Positions 25,621 to 32,969 are shown, counted from the first letter of the stretch. The stretch is DNA of 36,817 nt from Clostridia bacterium (GCA_017522345.1 JAFWZN010000068.1:1-36817), one strand, 5' to 3'. The notes: a model not told the origin generated them from the letters alone. Numbers and translations are program-made.

Positions 25621-25649
25621 ATTATAGCCTGTAAATGAATTTGCGTCAA
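25621..25649 (-). promoter_or_regulatory. Strong promoter of the recJ operon
   Basis: Minus-strand TTGACG (25649-25644) and a perfect TATAAT (25626-25621) are 17 bases apart. Transcription would start near 25614 and run about 9 kb to 16586. Confidence 0.88.
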
Positions 25650-25681
25650 CGGATTTTTGTTGAAATCGACAAAGAAGCGCA

Positions 25682-25745
25682 AAAATGCAAATTCCCAAAG
25701 GAAGCGCAAAACCACATCTGTTTTGGCGTTTCCTTTGGGAATTTG
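25682..25745 (-). terminator. Extra-long hairpin terminator after the ROK gene
   Basis: A 16-base perfect stem (25688-25703 with 25730-25745) continues inwards imperfectly through GCGCAAAAC and GTTTTGGCG. On the minus strand GCATTTTTG follows, giving a U-rich tail. It separates the ROK kinase gene from the recJ promoter. Confidence 0.65.
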
Positions 25746-25815
25746 TGTTTGAGCGCATTTTTACTGCTTTTAAGGCATAACCGAAAGCGCAGTAAACCGG
25801 AGCTTTGCCCGATGA

Positions 25816-26709
25816 TCAGGCGTTTTCTTTTATAAGATTCAAAACGGCAAGCTTCGCTGCGCCAGCCATGCCCGCGTCGTTTCCTCGGGTGGCAAACCTG
25901 AATGCTTTTTGAATGTCTTCTCTGGTAAAATTGTATCCTTCCGGAATCGCGGACAGAATTTCGTTTCCCAGAATATCGCCCGCAGCGCTGACGCCGCCCC
26001 CCAGAACGATCGCCTGGGGTCTAAAAATCATGTACAGCGAGCAAATGCCCAGCGCTACCTCGGCTGCATACGCCTTGAGCGCTTCATGCATCCTTTCGTC
26101 GCCGTTTCTGACTCTGTCAATTACGCTTCGCGCGCGCACCCCGCCGGACAAACGCGCAAGCGCGCCGGCCGAAGCATACATTTCAAAACAGCCCTTCATG
26201 CCGCATGCGCATTTGAGTCCGCCTGCATGCGTCACAAAATGACCCAATTCGCCCGCTGCGTTGTCGTGCCCGCGCCAGGGACGGCCGCCGATTAAAAGCG
26301 CGCCGCCGATTCCGGTTCCAAGCGTCAGATATACGGCGGTATCAAGGCCAAAGCAGGAGCCGCCCGGCAGCGTTTCTGCAGCAAGCGCCGCCTGCGCGTC
26401 GTTATCCATCCAAACGGGCAAGCCGATTTTCTCTTCCAGCATCTTTCCGAATTTCACGCCCGGCCACCTGAGATTCCCGGAAAACACTTCGCCGGACGGC
26501 TTGAATACCGTTCCGGGCACGCCGATGCCAATCATGGAAACCCGAATCGGCGAAGCCTTAATCAGACCCGCAATCTGATCCGCCGTCGCATCCGGCTGAC
26601 CCGGAACGCTTCTCAGAACGCGCATATACAACCGAATGCCTCTTTCGTTAAAAATGCCGAATTTCAAATTCGTTCCGCCAATATCGATACCGGCTACATA
26701 CATTCCCAT
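25816..26709 (-). CDS. ROK-family sugar kinase (glucokinase-like)
   Basis: The 297-residue protein has the ATP-binding DIGGTN at 9-14, the sugar-binding region with DNDA and LGHF, and the ROK zinc motif around H-x-GGLKCACGMKGCFE. ROK kinases phosphorylate glucose, N-acetylmannosamine, fructose and others; the length and motifs suit glucokinase, but no linked sugar genes confirm it. GGGAG lies upstream of the ATG at 26709. The absence of a helix-turn-helix excludes a ROK repressor. Confidence 0.9.
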   Translation of the reverse strand: MGMYVAGIDIGGTNLKFGIFNERGIRLYMRVLRSVPGQPDATADQIAGLIKASPIRVSMIGIGVPGTVFKPSGEVFSGNLRWPGVKFGKMLEEKIGLPVWMDNDAQAALAAETLPGGSCFGLDTAVYLTLGTGIGGALLIGGRPWRGHDNAAGELGHFVTHAGGLKCACGMKGCFEMYASAGALARLSGGVRARSVIDRVRNGDERMHEALKAYAAEVALGICSLYMIFRPQAIVLGGGVSAAGDILGNEILSAIPEGYNFTREDIQKAFRFATRGNDAGMAGAAKLAVLNLIKENA

Positions 26710-26721
26710 AGTCTTCTCCCG

Positions 26722-26763
26722 TAAAAAGAAATTGGCTGCCGCCGAAGAAAGCGGACGGCAGCC
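26722..26763 (-). terminator. Hairpin between the secreted protein and ROK genes
   Basis: GGCTGCCG (26734-26741) pairs with CGGCAGCC (26756-26763), with an inner CCG/CGG and a bulge. On the minus strand AATTTCTTTTT follows. It probably ends, or attenuates, transcription entering the ROK gene, since no separate ROK promoter is evident. Confidence 0.65.
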
Positions 26764-26778
26764 GAAAAAATAGACAGG

Positions 26779-27459
26779 CTACAGCTTATGAATTTTTGTA
26801 TCTGGCACGGGCGTAGGCGCAGGCGTCGCCTCAGGCTGTTCCTTATCGCCATCGTCCTTTTCCTCAGGTTCGTCCTTGGGCGTTTCCTTCTTCTCCGGCT
26901 CTTCCTTCCGGCCGTCCTCGGTTTCCTCATCGTCAAAGTCGAAAAAGTCATCGAACGCTTCAGCTGTGATCACGGAGTACACTACAAAGGCTTCACTGTC
27001 CTGAGTTTCAATATATTTAGAAAATAGGATCGCCCATTTGCCCAGCATCTGATAGCAATACTCTCCGGCATCGTCCTTGTAATAGAAAAGATTCGGGTTA
27101 TCAAACAACGGAGCGATATCTTCCCTTTTAAGCGTGCTGTCCGCCGCAAGAATGCATGCGGTAAATATGTTCTTGGATCTTACATTTTCTACGGGAACAA
27201 AAACCTCTATGCCTTCAAGCACATTGTCTTTGGAATAATACACATCAACAAAGGTTTCCTCGGACAAACGAAAAGAATAATAGCCGGCCTGTTCGTCTTT
27301 CTCATAGAGCATTTCCATGGAAAGTGTGGGAACATACAGCGTTTCAGCATACTGATTGTATGCGGTTATCCAGGGCAGTAAAGGCGAAAGGGCAGCCGAC
27401 GCGCTCCCACATAAAAGCATAAGCGCCATAATCAGCGCAGCAATTCTCTTCCTTTTCAT
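26779..27459 (-). CDS. Secreted protein with acidic Pro/Glu-rich tail
   Basis: I do not recognise a family for this 226-residue protein. It has a signal peptide (basic MKRKR, hydrophobic core, probable cleavage after SASA near residue 22), a globular part of about 140 residues, and a low-complexity C-terminal tail rich in Asp, Glu, Lys and Pro (from about 165). It should be exported. The ATG at 27459 is preceded by GGAGAAG; the longer frame runs into the upstream hairpin. It lies downstream of another exported protein on the same strand and may be cotranscribed with it. Confidence 0.72.
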   Translation of the reverse strand: MKRKRIAALIMALMLLCGSASAALSPLLPWITAYNQYAETLYVPTLSMEMLYEKDEQAGYYSFRLSEETFVDVYYSKDNVLEGIEVFVPVENVRSKNIFTACILAADSTLKREDIAPLFDNPNLFYYKDDAGEYCYQMLGKWAILFSKYIETQDSEAFVVYSVITAEAFDDFFDFDDEETEDGRKEEPEKKETPKDEPEEKDDGDKEQPEATPAPTPVPDTKIHKL

Positions 27460-27480
27460 ACATCTTCTCCGTATGCTGGT

Positions 27481-27538
27481 CGGGGGACAGGCATTATCAG
27501 AACGCAATACATGCATCCATGCCCATCCCCCGTTTTTT
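27481..27538 (+). terminator. Hairpin with T run facing the plus strand
   Basis: CGGGGGACAGGCAT (27481-27494) pairs with ATGCCCATCCCCCG (27519-27532), with two non-Watson-Crick positions, followed by TTTTTT on the plus strand. Both flanking genes are on the minus strand, where it would lie in the leader of the secreted-protein gene. It may limit antisense transcription. Confidence 0.45.
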
Positions 27539-27551
27539 AAAATCAGTTGAA

Positions 27552-28421
27552 TCAGGATACCTCTACGCCGCCAACCGCAGTAACAACGCCTGAAACGGTG
27601 GTGAAGTTATACGCCTCGCCGAAGGTATAGGCAAAGCGATACCAGGTGGAACCGGGCTTGTACTGAACGCCTACGCCGATCTGGTAGCTGCCGTCGGGAA
27701 AATCGGAAACATCGATCGTAGCCATGAATTCGCACATGTTGAGATTCTTGCCCTTGCCCTCGTGTACCATGCCGGTAATGCCGACGACCATCTTGGGCGA
27801 ATAGAAGCGGGCTGCGCCCTTGGAATCCAGAACAATGATATAGATGTCGCAATTGGCGCCGTCAAAACGCGCGTTGTCCGAATAGCCGTAGCCGGTCATG
27901 GTGATAACCTTGTAATCGTTGGCTGCGGATACCGCAAACTCGGTAAGACCGTTTTTGATTTCACCCTCAATGACCTTGAAGTTCGTCTTCTTGATCGCGG
28001 TTCCGGCTTTTCCAAACGTAGTTACGAGAGGACTGAACTCGCTCTCGGGAATCGGCGTAACCTCGGGCGTAGGCTCCGGCGTGGGCTCAGCCGTGGGCTC
28101 AGCCGTGGGTTCAGGCGTAGGCTCGTTCGTCGCAGAGGGAACCGCAGGATCCACAGGATCGCTTCCGGGCTCGTCCGTTTCTTCGGTGGATACGGGCTTC
28201 TCGCTTCCGCGGATGATTTCGGGATGGTTCGTCTGAGCAGGCTGCTGCGTCGTGCCCAGAGGCGCAGCGCCATCCACCTTTTTATCGATAAGGCCGCTGA
28301 AATCGCCGTTCAATACAAACTCATACAGCACAAGCACGCACACCGCAATGACCAAAAGACCGATCAAAAAGCGAACAATCGCGCGTCCCGTGTTGTTTTT
28401 TCTGATACCAAAGCCACTCAT
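27552..28421 (-). CDS. Membrane-anchored surface protein with Thr/Pro/Glu linker
   Basis: The 289-residue protein has a short cytoplasmic N terminus, one transmembrane helix (about 14-36), an extracellular Pro/Thr/Glu-rich linker (about 60-140) with TAEPTAEPTPEPTPE repeats, and a C-terminal beta-rich domain of about 140 residues that I cannot assign. The linker resembles cell-wall-spanning spacers. The ATG at 28421 has GGAGG 9 bases upstream; the longer frame starts upstream of the ribosome site. It has its own strong promoter. Confidence 0.75.
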   Translation of the reverse strand: MSGFGIRKNNTGRAIVRFLIGLLVIAVCVLVLYEFVLNGDFSGLIDKKVDGAAPLGTTQQPAQTNHPEIIRGSEKPVSTEETDEPGSDPVDPAVPSATNEPTPEPTAEPTAEPTPEPTPEVTPIPESEFSPLVTTFGKAGTAIKKTNFKVIEGEIKNGLTEFAVSAANDYKVITMTGYGYSDNARFDGANCDIYIIVLDSKGAARFYSPKMVVGITGMVHEGKGKNLNMCEFMATIDVSDFPDGSYQIGVGVQYKPGSTWYRFAYTFGEAYNFTTVSGVVTAVGGVEVS

Positions 28422-28455
28422 GAATTGTGTCCTCCAATCCTGTCTATACAGATAT

Positions 28456-28484
28456 ATAATACAATCACACAATCAAAAAGTCAA
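28456..28484 (-). promoter_or_regulatory. Promoter of the surface-protein gene
   Basis: Minus-strand TTGACT (28484-28479) and TATTAT (28461-28456) are 17 bases apart, 35 bases ahead of the ATG. Confidence 0.78.
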
Positions 28485-28521
28485 CCGTTCACGCCGAAAA
28501 ACCTTTCAAATAACAGCTTCA

Positions 28522-28539
28522 TGGAATGATTTCATTCCA
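28522..28539. promoter_or_regulatory. Perfect 18-base palindrome upstream of the surface-protein promoter
   Basis: TGGAATGA and TCATTCCA flank TT, between the SRP RNA terminator and the promoter at 28484. It is centred about 82 bases upstream of the predicted start, so could be a regulator site. An 8-base-arm palindrome can also occur by chance in this length of DNA. Confidence 0.3.
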
Positions 28540-28543
28540 ATAC

Positions 28544-28677
28544 AAATAAAAAATCCATGAGCTCGGGTCAGGCTGATCCGCGGCGCACGCCAAATTCTGC
28601 TAAATGCTGCTGCCTCTCGGCCCTGACATGGTTCACAGCATGGCGCCGCACGGGACCCGACCGTCATCACTCATGGA
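28544..28677 (-). ncRNA. ffs: Signal recognition particle RNA, small bacterial type
   Basis: The minus strand holds GTGAACCATGTCAGGGCC, a GAGA tetraloop, then GGCAGCAGCATT, the conserved helix 8 and symmetric loop that bind Ffh. The ends pair: TCCATGAG (28677-28670) with CTCATGGA (28561-28554), followed by TTTTTTATTT as terminator. Length is about 124 bases, without the Alu domain of Bacillus. The RNA works with Ffh and FtsY in targeting nascent membrane proteins. Confidence 0.93.
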
Positions 28678-28685
28678 CAAAGAGC

Positions 28686-28714
28686 AGTATATCACAGATT
28701 GCCGTAAAATGCAA
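28686..28714 (-). promoter_or_regulatory. Promoter of the SRP RNA gene
   Basis: Minus-strand TTGCAT (28714-28709) and TATACT (28691-28686) are 17 bases apart, giving a start near 28679, just before the terminal stem of the RNA. Confidence 0.82.
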
Positions 28715-28729
28715 GGACTTTAACTTGAT

Positions 28730-28758
28730 TTGACATTTCATCAAAAACGCGTTACAAT
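28730..28758 (+). promoter_or_regulatory. Promoter of the EEP-family gene
   Basis: Consensus TTGACA (28730-28735) and TACAAT (28753-28758) are 17 bases apart, divergent from the SRP RNA promoter. Confidence 0.85.
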
Positions 28759-28789
28759 ACGCCCATGAAAAAAAGGAGGGACGCGACCT

Positions 28790-29494
28790 ATGCGCCTTAT
28801 GACCTATAATATCCAGTCCGGACGCGACGCCTTTAGAAAGCTCGATCTTTCCGCATCCGAAAAAACCGTTCGGGAATTTGCGCCTGATCTTCTGGCGCTT
28901 AACGAAGTCCGCATGAAAACGAGGGATGTGGGCGACGTCGAACAGGCTAAAGCGCTTGCCGAAAGCCTTCACATGCATTTCTTTTTCGCCAAAGCCATCA
29001 ACTATAACGGCGGCGAATACGGAGTCGCGCTTTTAAGCAAATTCCCGATTTTACATGCCGAGGCCATTCCCGTTCCCTCTCTCCCGCTTTTCAGGAGAGA
29101 ATTACGATACGAAGACCGCGTGCTTTTAAAGGCGGAACTCGACGTAAGCGGAAAAAGCGTGTTCGCCTTCGTAAGCCATTTTGGTCTTTCAAATGCCGAG
29201 CGCGAAAGCGCAACCATGCTTTTTGAAAAGGAGATTGCAAAAATAGAAGGTCCCGCCATTTTCATGGGAGACCTCAATATGACGCCGGAGGATGCGCTGA
29301 TCGGAAGAATCAAAACGCACCTGACCGATTTATCCGAAAACGAAAGCTTCATGACCCACCACACGCTGTCGCTGAAGGACAGAATCGACTACATCTTCGC
29401 AAGCCGTCATTTCACCTTAGAGAAGGTATTTTGCCCCTATTCCACCGCCAGCGACCACCTGCCGATTGTGGCGGACGTACATATTACCATCTGA
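28790..29494 (+). CDS. Endonuclease/exonuclease/phosphatase-family hydrolase
   Basis: The 234-residue protein has the EEP fold, a magnesium-dependent phosphoesterase type shared by DNase I, exonuclease III and sphingomyelinase. Visible motifs are TYNIQS near the N terminus, the metal-binding glutamate in ALNEVR, VSHFGL, MGDLN and the final SDHLPIV. There is no signal peptide. Substrate is not evident. AAGGAGGG precedes the ATG. Its last 11 bases overlap the end of the converging FolT gene. Confidence 0.88.
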   Translation: MRLMTYNIQSGRDAFRKLDLSASEKTVREFAPDLLALNEVRMKTRDVGDVEQAKALAESLHMHFFFAKAINYNGGEYGVALLSKFPILHAEAIPVPSLPLFRRELRYEDRVLLKAELDVSGKSVFAFVSHFGLSNAERESATMLFEKEIAKIEGPAIFMGDLNMTPEDALIGRIKTHLTDLSENESFMTHHTLSLKDRIDYIFASRHFTLEKVFCPYSTASDHLPIVADVHITI

Positions 29495-30047
29495 GCGATT
29501 TTCGAATGCGCTCGGTAAGGCTCAGCTGATTGAGCAAAAGATACGTAAACACGGCCTGTATAAACAGCATAATCGCCGCTTGCGTAAGGCGCGTGGAAAG
29601 CGAGGCAATGTATTTTACGAACCAAGGGTCCTCGCCTTTCACATACAGTATCGCGGTAAACAGCGTATTAAAGCCCAGCGTAACTACGACGGTGGTAATC
29701 AGATAGGCCGCGAGAATTCTGGCAATCGAGGGCTTTCCGCCGAGCATAATCCCGTATACGAGCCCCGAGAACGCCGCAGTTAAGGTGAATCCCGGAAAAT
29801 ATGCGCCGAACGGGAACAGAATCGCGCCCACAAGGTCGCTCACGCCGCCGACAATCAGGCCGCCCATAGGGCCAAACATGCTGCCCGCCAGCATCACCGG
29901 CACAAAGCCGGTCCCGATTTTGACAAACGGGGTTTCAATGGAAAGAAAGCGGGACAAAACCACCTGAAGCGCAATCAGCATGGAAAGCGAAACCAATACG
30001 AAAATCGGTTTTCTTTGGGCAAACGTATATAATCCGTTTGTACGCAT
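29484..30047 (-). CDS. folT: ECF transporter S component, folate (FolT) type
   Basis: The 187-residue membrane protein has about six helices. The segments LSRFLSIETPFVKIG, MFGPMGGLIVGGVSDLVGAILFPFGAYFPGFTL are characteristic of folate-family substrate-binding subunits, which work with shared EcfA, EcfA' and EcfT proteins not found in this window. The start at 30047 has AAAGG 9 bases upstream; an in-frame GTG lies 9 bases earlier. The leader is too short for a THF riboswitch. The gene ends inside the converging EEP gene with no terminator between them. Confidence 0.85.
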   Translation of the reverse strand: MRTNGLYTFAQRKPIFVLVSLSMLIALQVVLSRFLSIETPFVKIGTGFVPVMLAGSMFGPMGGLIVGGVSDLVGAILFPFGAYFPGFTLTAAFSGLVYGIMLGGKPSIARILAAYLITTVVVTLGFNTLFTAILYVKGEDPWFVKYIASLSTRLTQAAIMLFIQAVFTYLLLNQLSLTERIRKSLRW

Positions 30048-30063
30048 AAACAACACCCTTTCC

Positions 30064-30116
30064 GCTAAATAAAAAAAACGCTGTCTGACTCATTATAATC
30101 GGTCGGGCAGCGTTTT
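30064..30116 (-). terminator. Terminator of the ECF-TudS operon
   Basis: A 15-base-pair stem (30075-30089 with 30102-30116, two G-U pairs) is followed on the minus strand by TTTTTTTT. It lies between the DUF523 gene and folT. Confidence 0.85.
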
Positions 30117-30124
30117 GTCAATTC

Positions 30125-30580
30125 CTATTCATCATTACAAATCGCGCAAATAAAATCGTCCACATGATCGGAATCAAACACGCTTATTCCGTTTTTCATA
30201 AGAAGCTCCGCCGTCACGCCGTCGCCCTCGGCAAGCCTCCCCGAAAACGTTCCATCATAGATCGTATCTTTTCCGCAGGAGGGGCTTCGGCTTTTAAGAA
30301 GCGCAAATTCGCATCCCATCATTTTTGCAAGGCGAAGGCATTGATCTGCGCCGCGCATGTATTCCGCCGTCACGTCTTTTCCTTCAACGGAAACAACCCT
30401 ATCGCCGATTCTCTCCGCCGGATCTCTTGGCGTAGTAAGCCCTCCGTACACCTCGGGGCAAAACGGAATCGGATGGCAGACGGCGGAAATTTTTTCAATG
30501 AGCATTTCATTCACAACGCTTTTTCCGTCGTATCTGCAGGGAATTCCGAAAAGACAGGTGGAGACAATGACGTTTTTCAT
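30125..30580 (-). CDS. DUF523/TudS-family protein (thiouracil desulfurase-like)
   Basis: The 151-residue protein has the family motifs C9-x5-C15-RYDG, FCPEVYGGL (C41) and KSRSPSCG. The related TudS enzymes carry a 4Fe-4S cluster held by three cysteines and remove sulfur from 2-thiouracil, and this protein keeps candidate ligands C9, C41 and the SPSCG cysteine. Whether it acts on the same substrate is unproven. It starts 4 bases after the ECF S-component gene, so the two are cotranscribed; AAAGGA is the ribosome site. Confidence 0.82.
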   Translation of the reverse strand: MKNVIVSTCLFGIPCRYDGKSVVNEMLIEKISAVCHPIPFCPEVYGGLTTPRDPAERIGDRVVSVEGKDVTAEYMRGADQCLRLAKMMGCEFALLKSRSPSCGKDTIYDGTFSGRLAEGDGVTAELLMKNGISVFDSDHVDDFICAICNDE

Positions 30581-30584
30581 ACTA

Positions 30585-31112
30585 TCAATCCTTTATTAGT
30601 TTCGCCCTCTCAAGCGCAATCACAATCGCGGGAACCAGCGCAAGCTGCAAAATAATGCCCGGCCAGGCATTTACAAACGCGCCCGCGACAAATGCCTTGA
30701 CCGTCAAGGCGCTCCCGTCCGCCATCAAAAACACATACTGCGCTGCGCCCCATGCAATTCGACCGACAATCATCGAAAGCACAAGCGACACATAAACAAA
30801 CGCACGCTTTTGAGGAAGCACCCGATAGAAAAAGCCCGCGCCAAGACCATATGCGCACATTTCAACCGCCATCGCGGCGCCCGCTGGAAAAAGCATCGGC
30901 TTGCCAAACACGAAAAATCTCAGAATCGGCGCAACCAATCCAATCAGCGCCCCATACGGCGCGCCCAGCACAAATCCCGCGATCAGAACCGGCAAGTGCA
31001 TCGGAAGAAGCATGCTTCCAATTTCGGGAACCTGCCCGGTTAAAAACGGAAGCAGCATGCAGAGCGACAAAAACATCGCAGATAAAACAAGTTTGCGAAC
31101 AGAAATTTTCAT
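30585..31112 (-). CDS. ECF transporter S component, substrate unknown
   Basis: The 175-residue membrane protein has about six helices and the pattern LPMHLPVLIAGFVLGAPYG followed by LVAPILRFFVFG and AMAVEMCAYGLGAGFFY, typical of ECF substrate-binding subunits. The ligand could be a vitamin or nucleobase-like compound; I cannot say which. The start at 31112 has AAGGGG 8 bases upstream; the longer frame crosses a terminator and is artefactual. A leader of about 140 bases with a terminator suggests control by attenuation. Confidence 0.85.
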   Translation of the reverse strand: MKISVRKLVLSAMFLSLCMLLPFLTGQVPEIGSMLLPMHLPVLIAGFVLGAPYGALIGLVAPILRFFVFGKPMLFPAGAAMAVEMCAYGLGAGFFYRVLPQKRAFVYVSLVLSMIVGRIAWGAAQYVFLMADGSALTVKAFVAGAFVNAWPGIILQLALVPAIVIALERAKLIKD

Positions 31113-31138
31113 ACGCGCATCCCCTTCGAAAAGTAAAA

Positions 31139-31260
31139 TAAAAAAGCCCCGCCTCCGTACGCGAAGACAGCGCTCCTTCGTGGCGCGCATATAAAAACAG
31201 CGTTTACAATCCTGCGGATTCTTCATAAATCCGTCTTTCGCGGGTCTCCCCGCCTCCACG
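31139..31260 (-). promoter_or_regulatory. Structured leader with terminator: candidate riboswitch or attenuator
   Basis: On the minus strand a terminator lies 27 bases before the ATG: arms 31174-31162 and 31157-31145, loop CGTA, 13 positions with one mismatch, then TTTTTT. The 3' arm contains GGAGGCGGGG, and the same 10 bases occur at 31257-31248, at the start of the leader. The upstream copy can pair with ACCCGC just after it, or with the terminator's 5' arm, which would block the terminator. A second hairpin is CGGATT with AATCCG near 31232-31214. It matches no riboswitch class I know. Confidence 0.55.
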
Positions 31261-31290
31261 ATTTTAGCACACCATTTTATTCTCTGTCAA
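31261..31290 (-). promoter_or_regulatory. Promoter of the ECF-TudS operon
   Basis: Minus-strand TTGACA (31290-31285) and TAAAAT (31266-31261) are 18 bases apart, giving a start near 31254 at the beginning of the structured leader. Confidence 0.72.
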
Positions 31291-31296
31291 GCGGTT

Positions 31297-31704
31297 TTAC
31301 TCAATTTCCCTAATGACGCGCGCAACCGCCAACTGAACCAGATTCGAAACCGCCGTATCGTTTACACCCACAACAAACGTATCGCACATATTGACCGGGA
31401 TTAATACCTTTTTGGCACTGCTGCTCCCGACCGCCGCTGCCATTTTCGGCGTAACCTCGCCAATCAGCGCGTCGGCAACCACAATTCCCACGGGCCCCGC
31501 AATGATATCCGCCGTGCGGCATGCGACAACTACGGCATTCTCTCCTGTCGCCGCTTTGTCCGCGCCGGCTTTCTGCATGGCAAGGGTACTAACGCTGTTT
31601 GTTCCAATCGCGGTGATCTGAGCGTTTCTGCATTCCGCCTTTATTCCTGCAACCAGCGCTTTTCCGATGCCGCCGCCCTGTCCGTCAATGACAACGATTT
31701 TCAT
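31297..31704 (-). CDS. DUF3842-family protein
   Basis: The 135-residue protein begins MKIVVIDGQGGGIGKALV, a glycine-rich nucleotide-binding-like turn, and has GTNSVSTLAMQKAGADKAATGENAVV, IIAGPVGIVVADALIGEVTP and SSSAKKVLIPVN. This is the DUF3842 family of Clostridia, with no known function; the fold is probably Rossmann-like. The start at 31704 has GAGG 9 bases upstream. It follows icd by 68 bases containing a hairpin and is probably read with the aconitase-icd pair. Confidence 0.8.
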   Translation of the reverse strand: MKIVVIDGQGGGIGKALVAGIKAECRNAQITAIGTNSVSTLAMQKAGADKAATGENAVVVACRTADIIAGPVGIVVADALIGEVTPKMAAAVGSSSAKKVLIPVNMCDTFVVGVNDTAVSNLVQLAVARVIREIE

Positions 31705-31729
31705 ATGTAAATGCCTCATTTCACGGTTT

Positions 31730-31762
31730 CGGACGCCGAATGCGCCTTCGGCGTCCGTTTTT
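31730..31762 (+). terminator. Hairpin with T run facing the plus strand, between icd and DUF3842 genes
   Basis: CGGACGCCGAA (31730-31740) and TTCGGCGTCCG (31747-31757) are perfect 11-base arms, followed by TTTTTCT on the plus strand. The neighbouring genes run on the minus strand, where no T run follows, so it is either an mRNA-stabilising stem or a stop for antisense transcripts. Confidence 0.6.
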
Positions 31763-31772
31763 CTATATCCTA

Positions 31773-32969
31773 TCACATTTTGATCCTGCTTGCAATCTCG
31801 CTTAAAAAGGTTTCGCTGTCTGCGCTCTCGGTTTTTTCCGTCATAAGAAGCGCCATGTCGCCCGTAACGATTCCGTCCCGAATCGTTTCCATCGCGGCGT
31901 TTTCTACGGCGTTTGAAAACGCAATAAGCGCATCGTTTCCGTCAAGCTCGCCGCGTTTTTTCAGCGCGCCCGTCCATGCATACAGCGTGGCCATCGGATT
32001 GGTGGACGTTTTTTCGCCCTTCAGATAGCGGTAATAGTGTCTTGTCACCGTGCCGTGCGCCGCCTCGTATTCAAAGCAGCCGTCGGGACTGACCAAGACG
32101 CTTGACATGAGCGCAAGGGATCCGAACGCTGCGGAAATCATGTCGCTTAAAACATCGCCGTCGTAGTTCTTCATCGCCCAGATGAATCCGCCCTTTGACC
32201 GGACTGCGCGCGCCACGGCGTCGTCGATCAGCGTATAGAAATATGTGATGCCCGCGCTTTCGAATTTGTCTTTGTATTCCCGATCAAAGATTTCGTCAAA
32301 CGCACGCTTGAACGCTTCGTCATAAATCTTCGAAATCGTGTCCTTGGCTGAAAACCACAGATTTTGATGCAGGGAAAGCGCATATTCGAAGCACGATTTT
32401 GCAAACGATTCGATGGACGAAAGCTTGTTGTGCATGCCCTGAATAATGCCGTTTCCCTCAAATTCGTAAATCGTTTTGCGCGTTTCTTTCCCGCTTTCAT
32501 CGGTAAAGACGATTTCCGCCTTTCCCCTGCCGCCTGTTTCCATCTCGACCGCGCGGTACACATCTCCGTAGGCGTGTCTTGCAACGGTAATCGGCTGTAT
32601 CCACCCGGGAATCACGGGCGTAATACCCGGCGCAAGGATGGGCGTTCGAAAGACCGTGCCGTCCAGATACGCGCGGATGGTTGCATTCGGGCTTTTATAC
32701 ATGCGCTTAAGGCCGTATTCCGTCATTCGACCCGTGTTGGGCGTGATGGTTGCGCACTTTACGCCCACTTTCAGGCGCTTGATCGCCTTTGCCGCTTCAA
32801 GCGTGATCGCATCGTCCGTCTCGTCGCGGTGTTTAAGGCCCAGATCATAGTATTCCGTATTCAAATCCACAAACGGCTCAAGCACAATTTCCTTGATCTC
32901 ACGCCAAAGAATTCTCGTCATCTCGTCTCCGTCCAGCTCCGCAATCGGATTCATTCGGATTTTCGTCAT
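31773..32969 (-). CDS. icd: Isocitrate dehydrogenase (NADP-type, dimeric)
   Basis: The 398-residue protein oxidises isocitrate to 2-oxoglutarate and CO2. It belongs to the homodimeric eukaryote-like subfamily, with PIAELDGDEMTRI at the N terminus, the isocitrate-binding KSPNATIRAYLDGTVFR, the metal and active-site region YKDKFESAGI then YTLIDDAVA, and the cofactor segment AAHGTVTRHYYR. NADP use is inferred from the subfamily. The ATG at 32969 overlaps the aconitase stop by 4 bases; the longer frame begins inside that gene. Confidence 0.94.
   Translation of the reverse strand: MTKIRMNPIAELDGDEMTRILWREIKEIVLEPFVDLNTEYYDLGLKHRDETDDAITLEAAKAIKRLKVGVKCATITPNTGRMTEYGLKRMYKSPNATIRAYLDGTVFRTPILAPGITPVIPGWIQPITVARHAYGDVYRAVEMETGGRGKAEIVFTDESGKETRKTIYEFEGNGIIQGMHNKLSSIESFAKSCFEYALSLHQNLWFSAKDTISKIYDEAFKRAFDEIFDREYKDKFESAGITYFYTLIDDAVARAVRSKGGFIWAMKNYDGDVLSDMISAAFGSLALMSSVLVSPDGCFEYEAAHGTVTRHYYRYLKGEKTSTNPMATLYAWTGALKKRGELDGNDALIAFSNAVENAAMETIRDGIVTGDMALLMTEKTESADSETFLSEIASRIKM

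Noticed and set aside
28022..28273. Tandem repeat coding for TAEPTAEPTPEP considered as a CRISPR or satellite array
   Set aside because: It is an in-frame protein linker with short degenerate codon repeats and no spacer structure.
29484..30124. THF riboswitch upstream of folT
   Set aside because: Only about 75 bases separate folT from the preceding gene, mostly taken by the terminator at 30064-30116, and no THF aptamer motif is visible.
31113..31259. N-terminal 49-codon extension of the ECF S component
   Set aside because: It translates a terminator and leader hairpins; the ATG at 31112 has a good ribosome site and fits family length.
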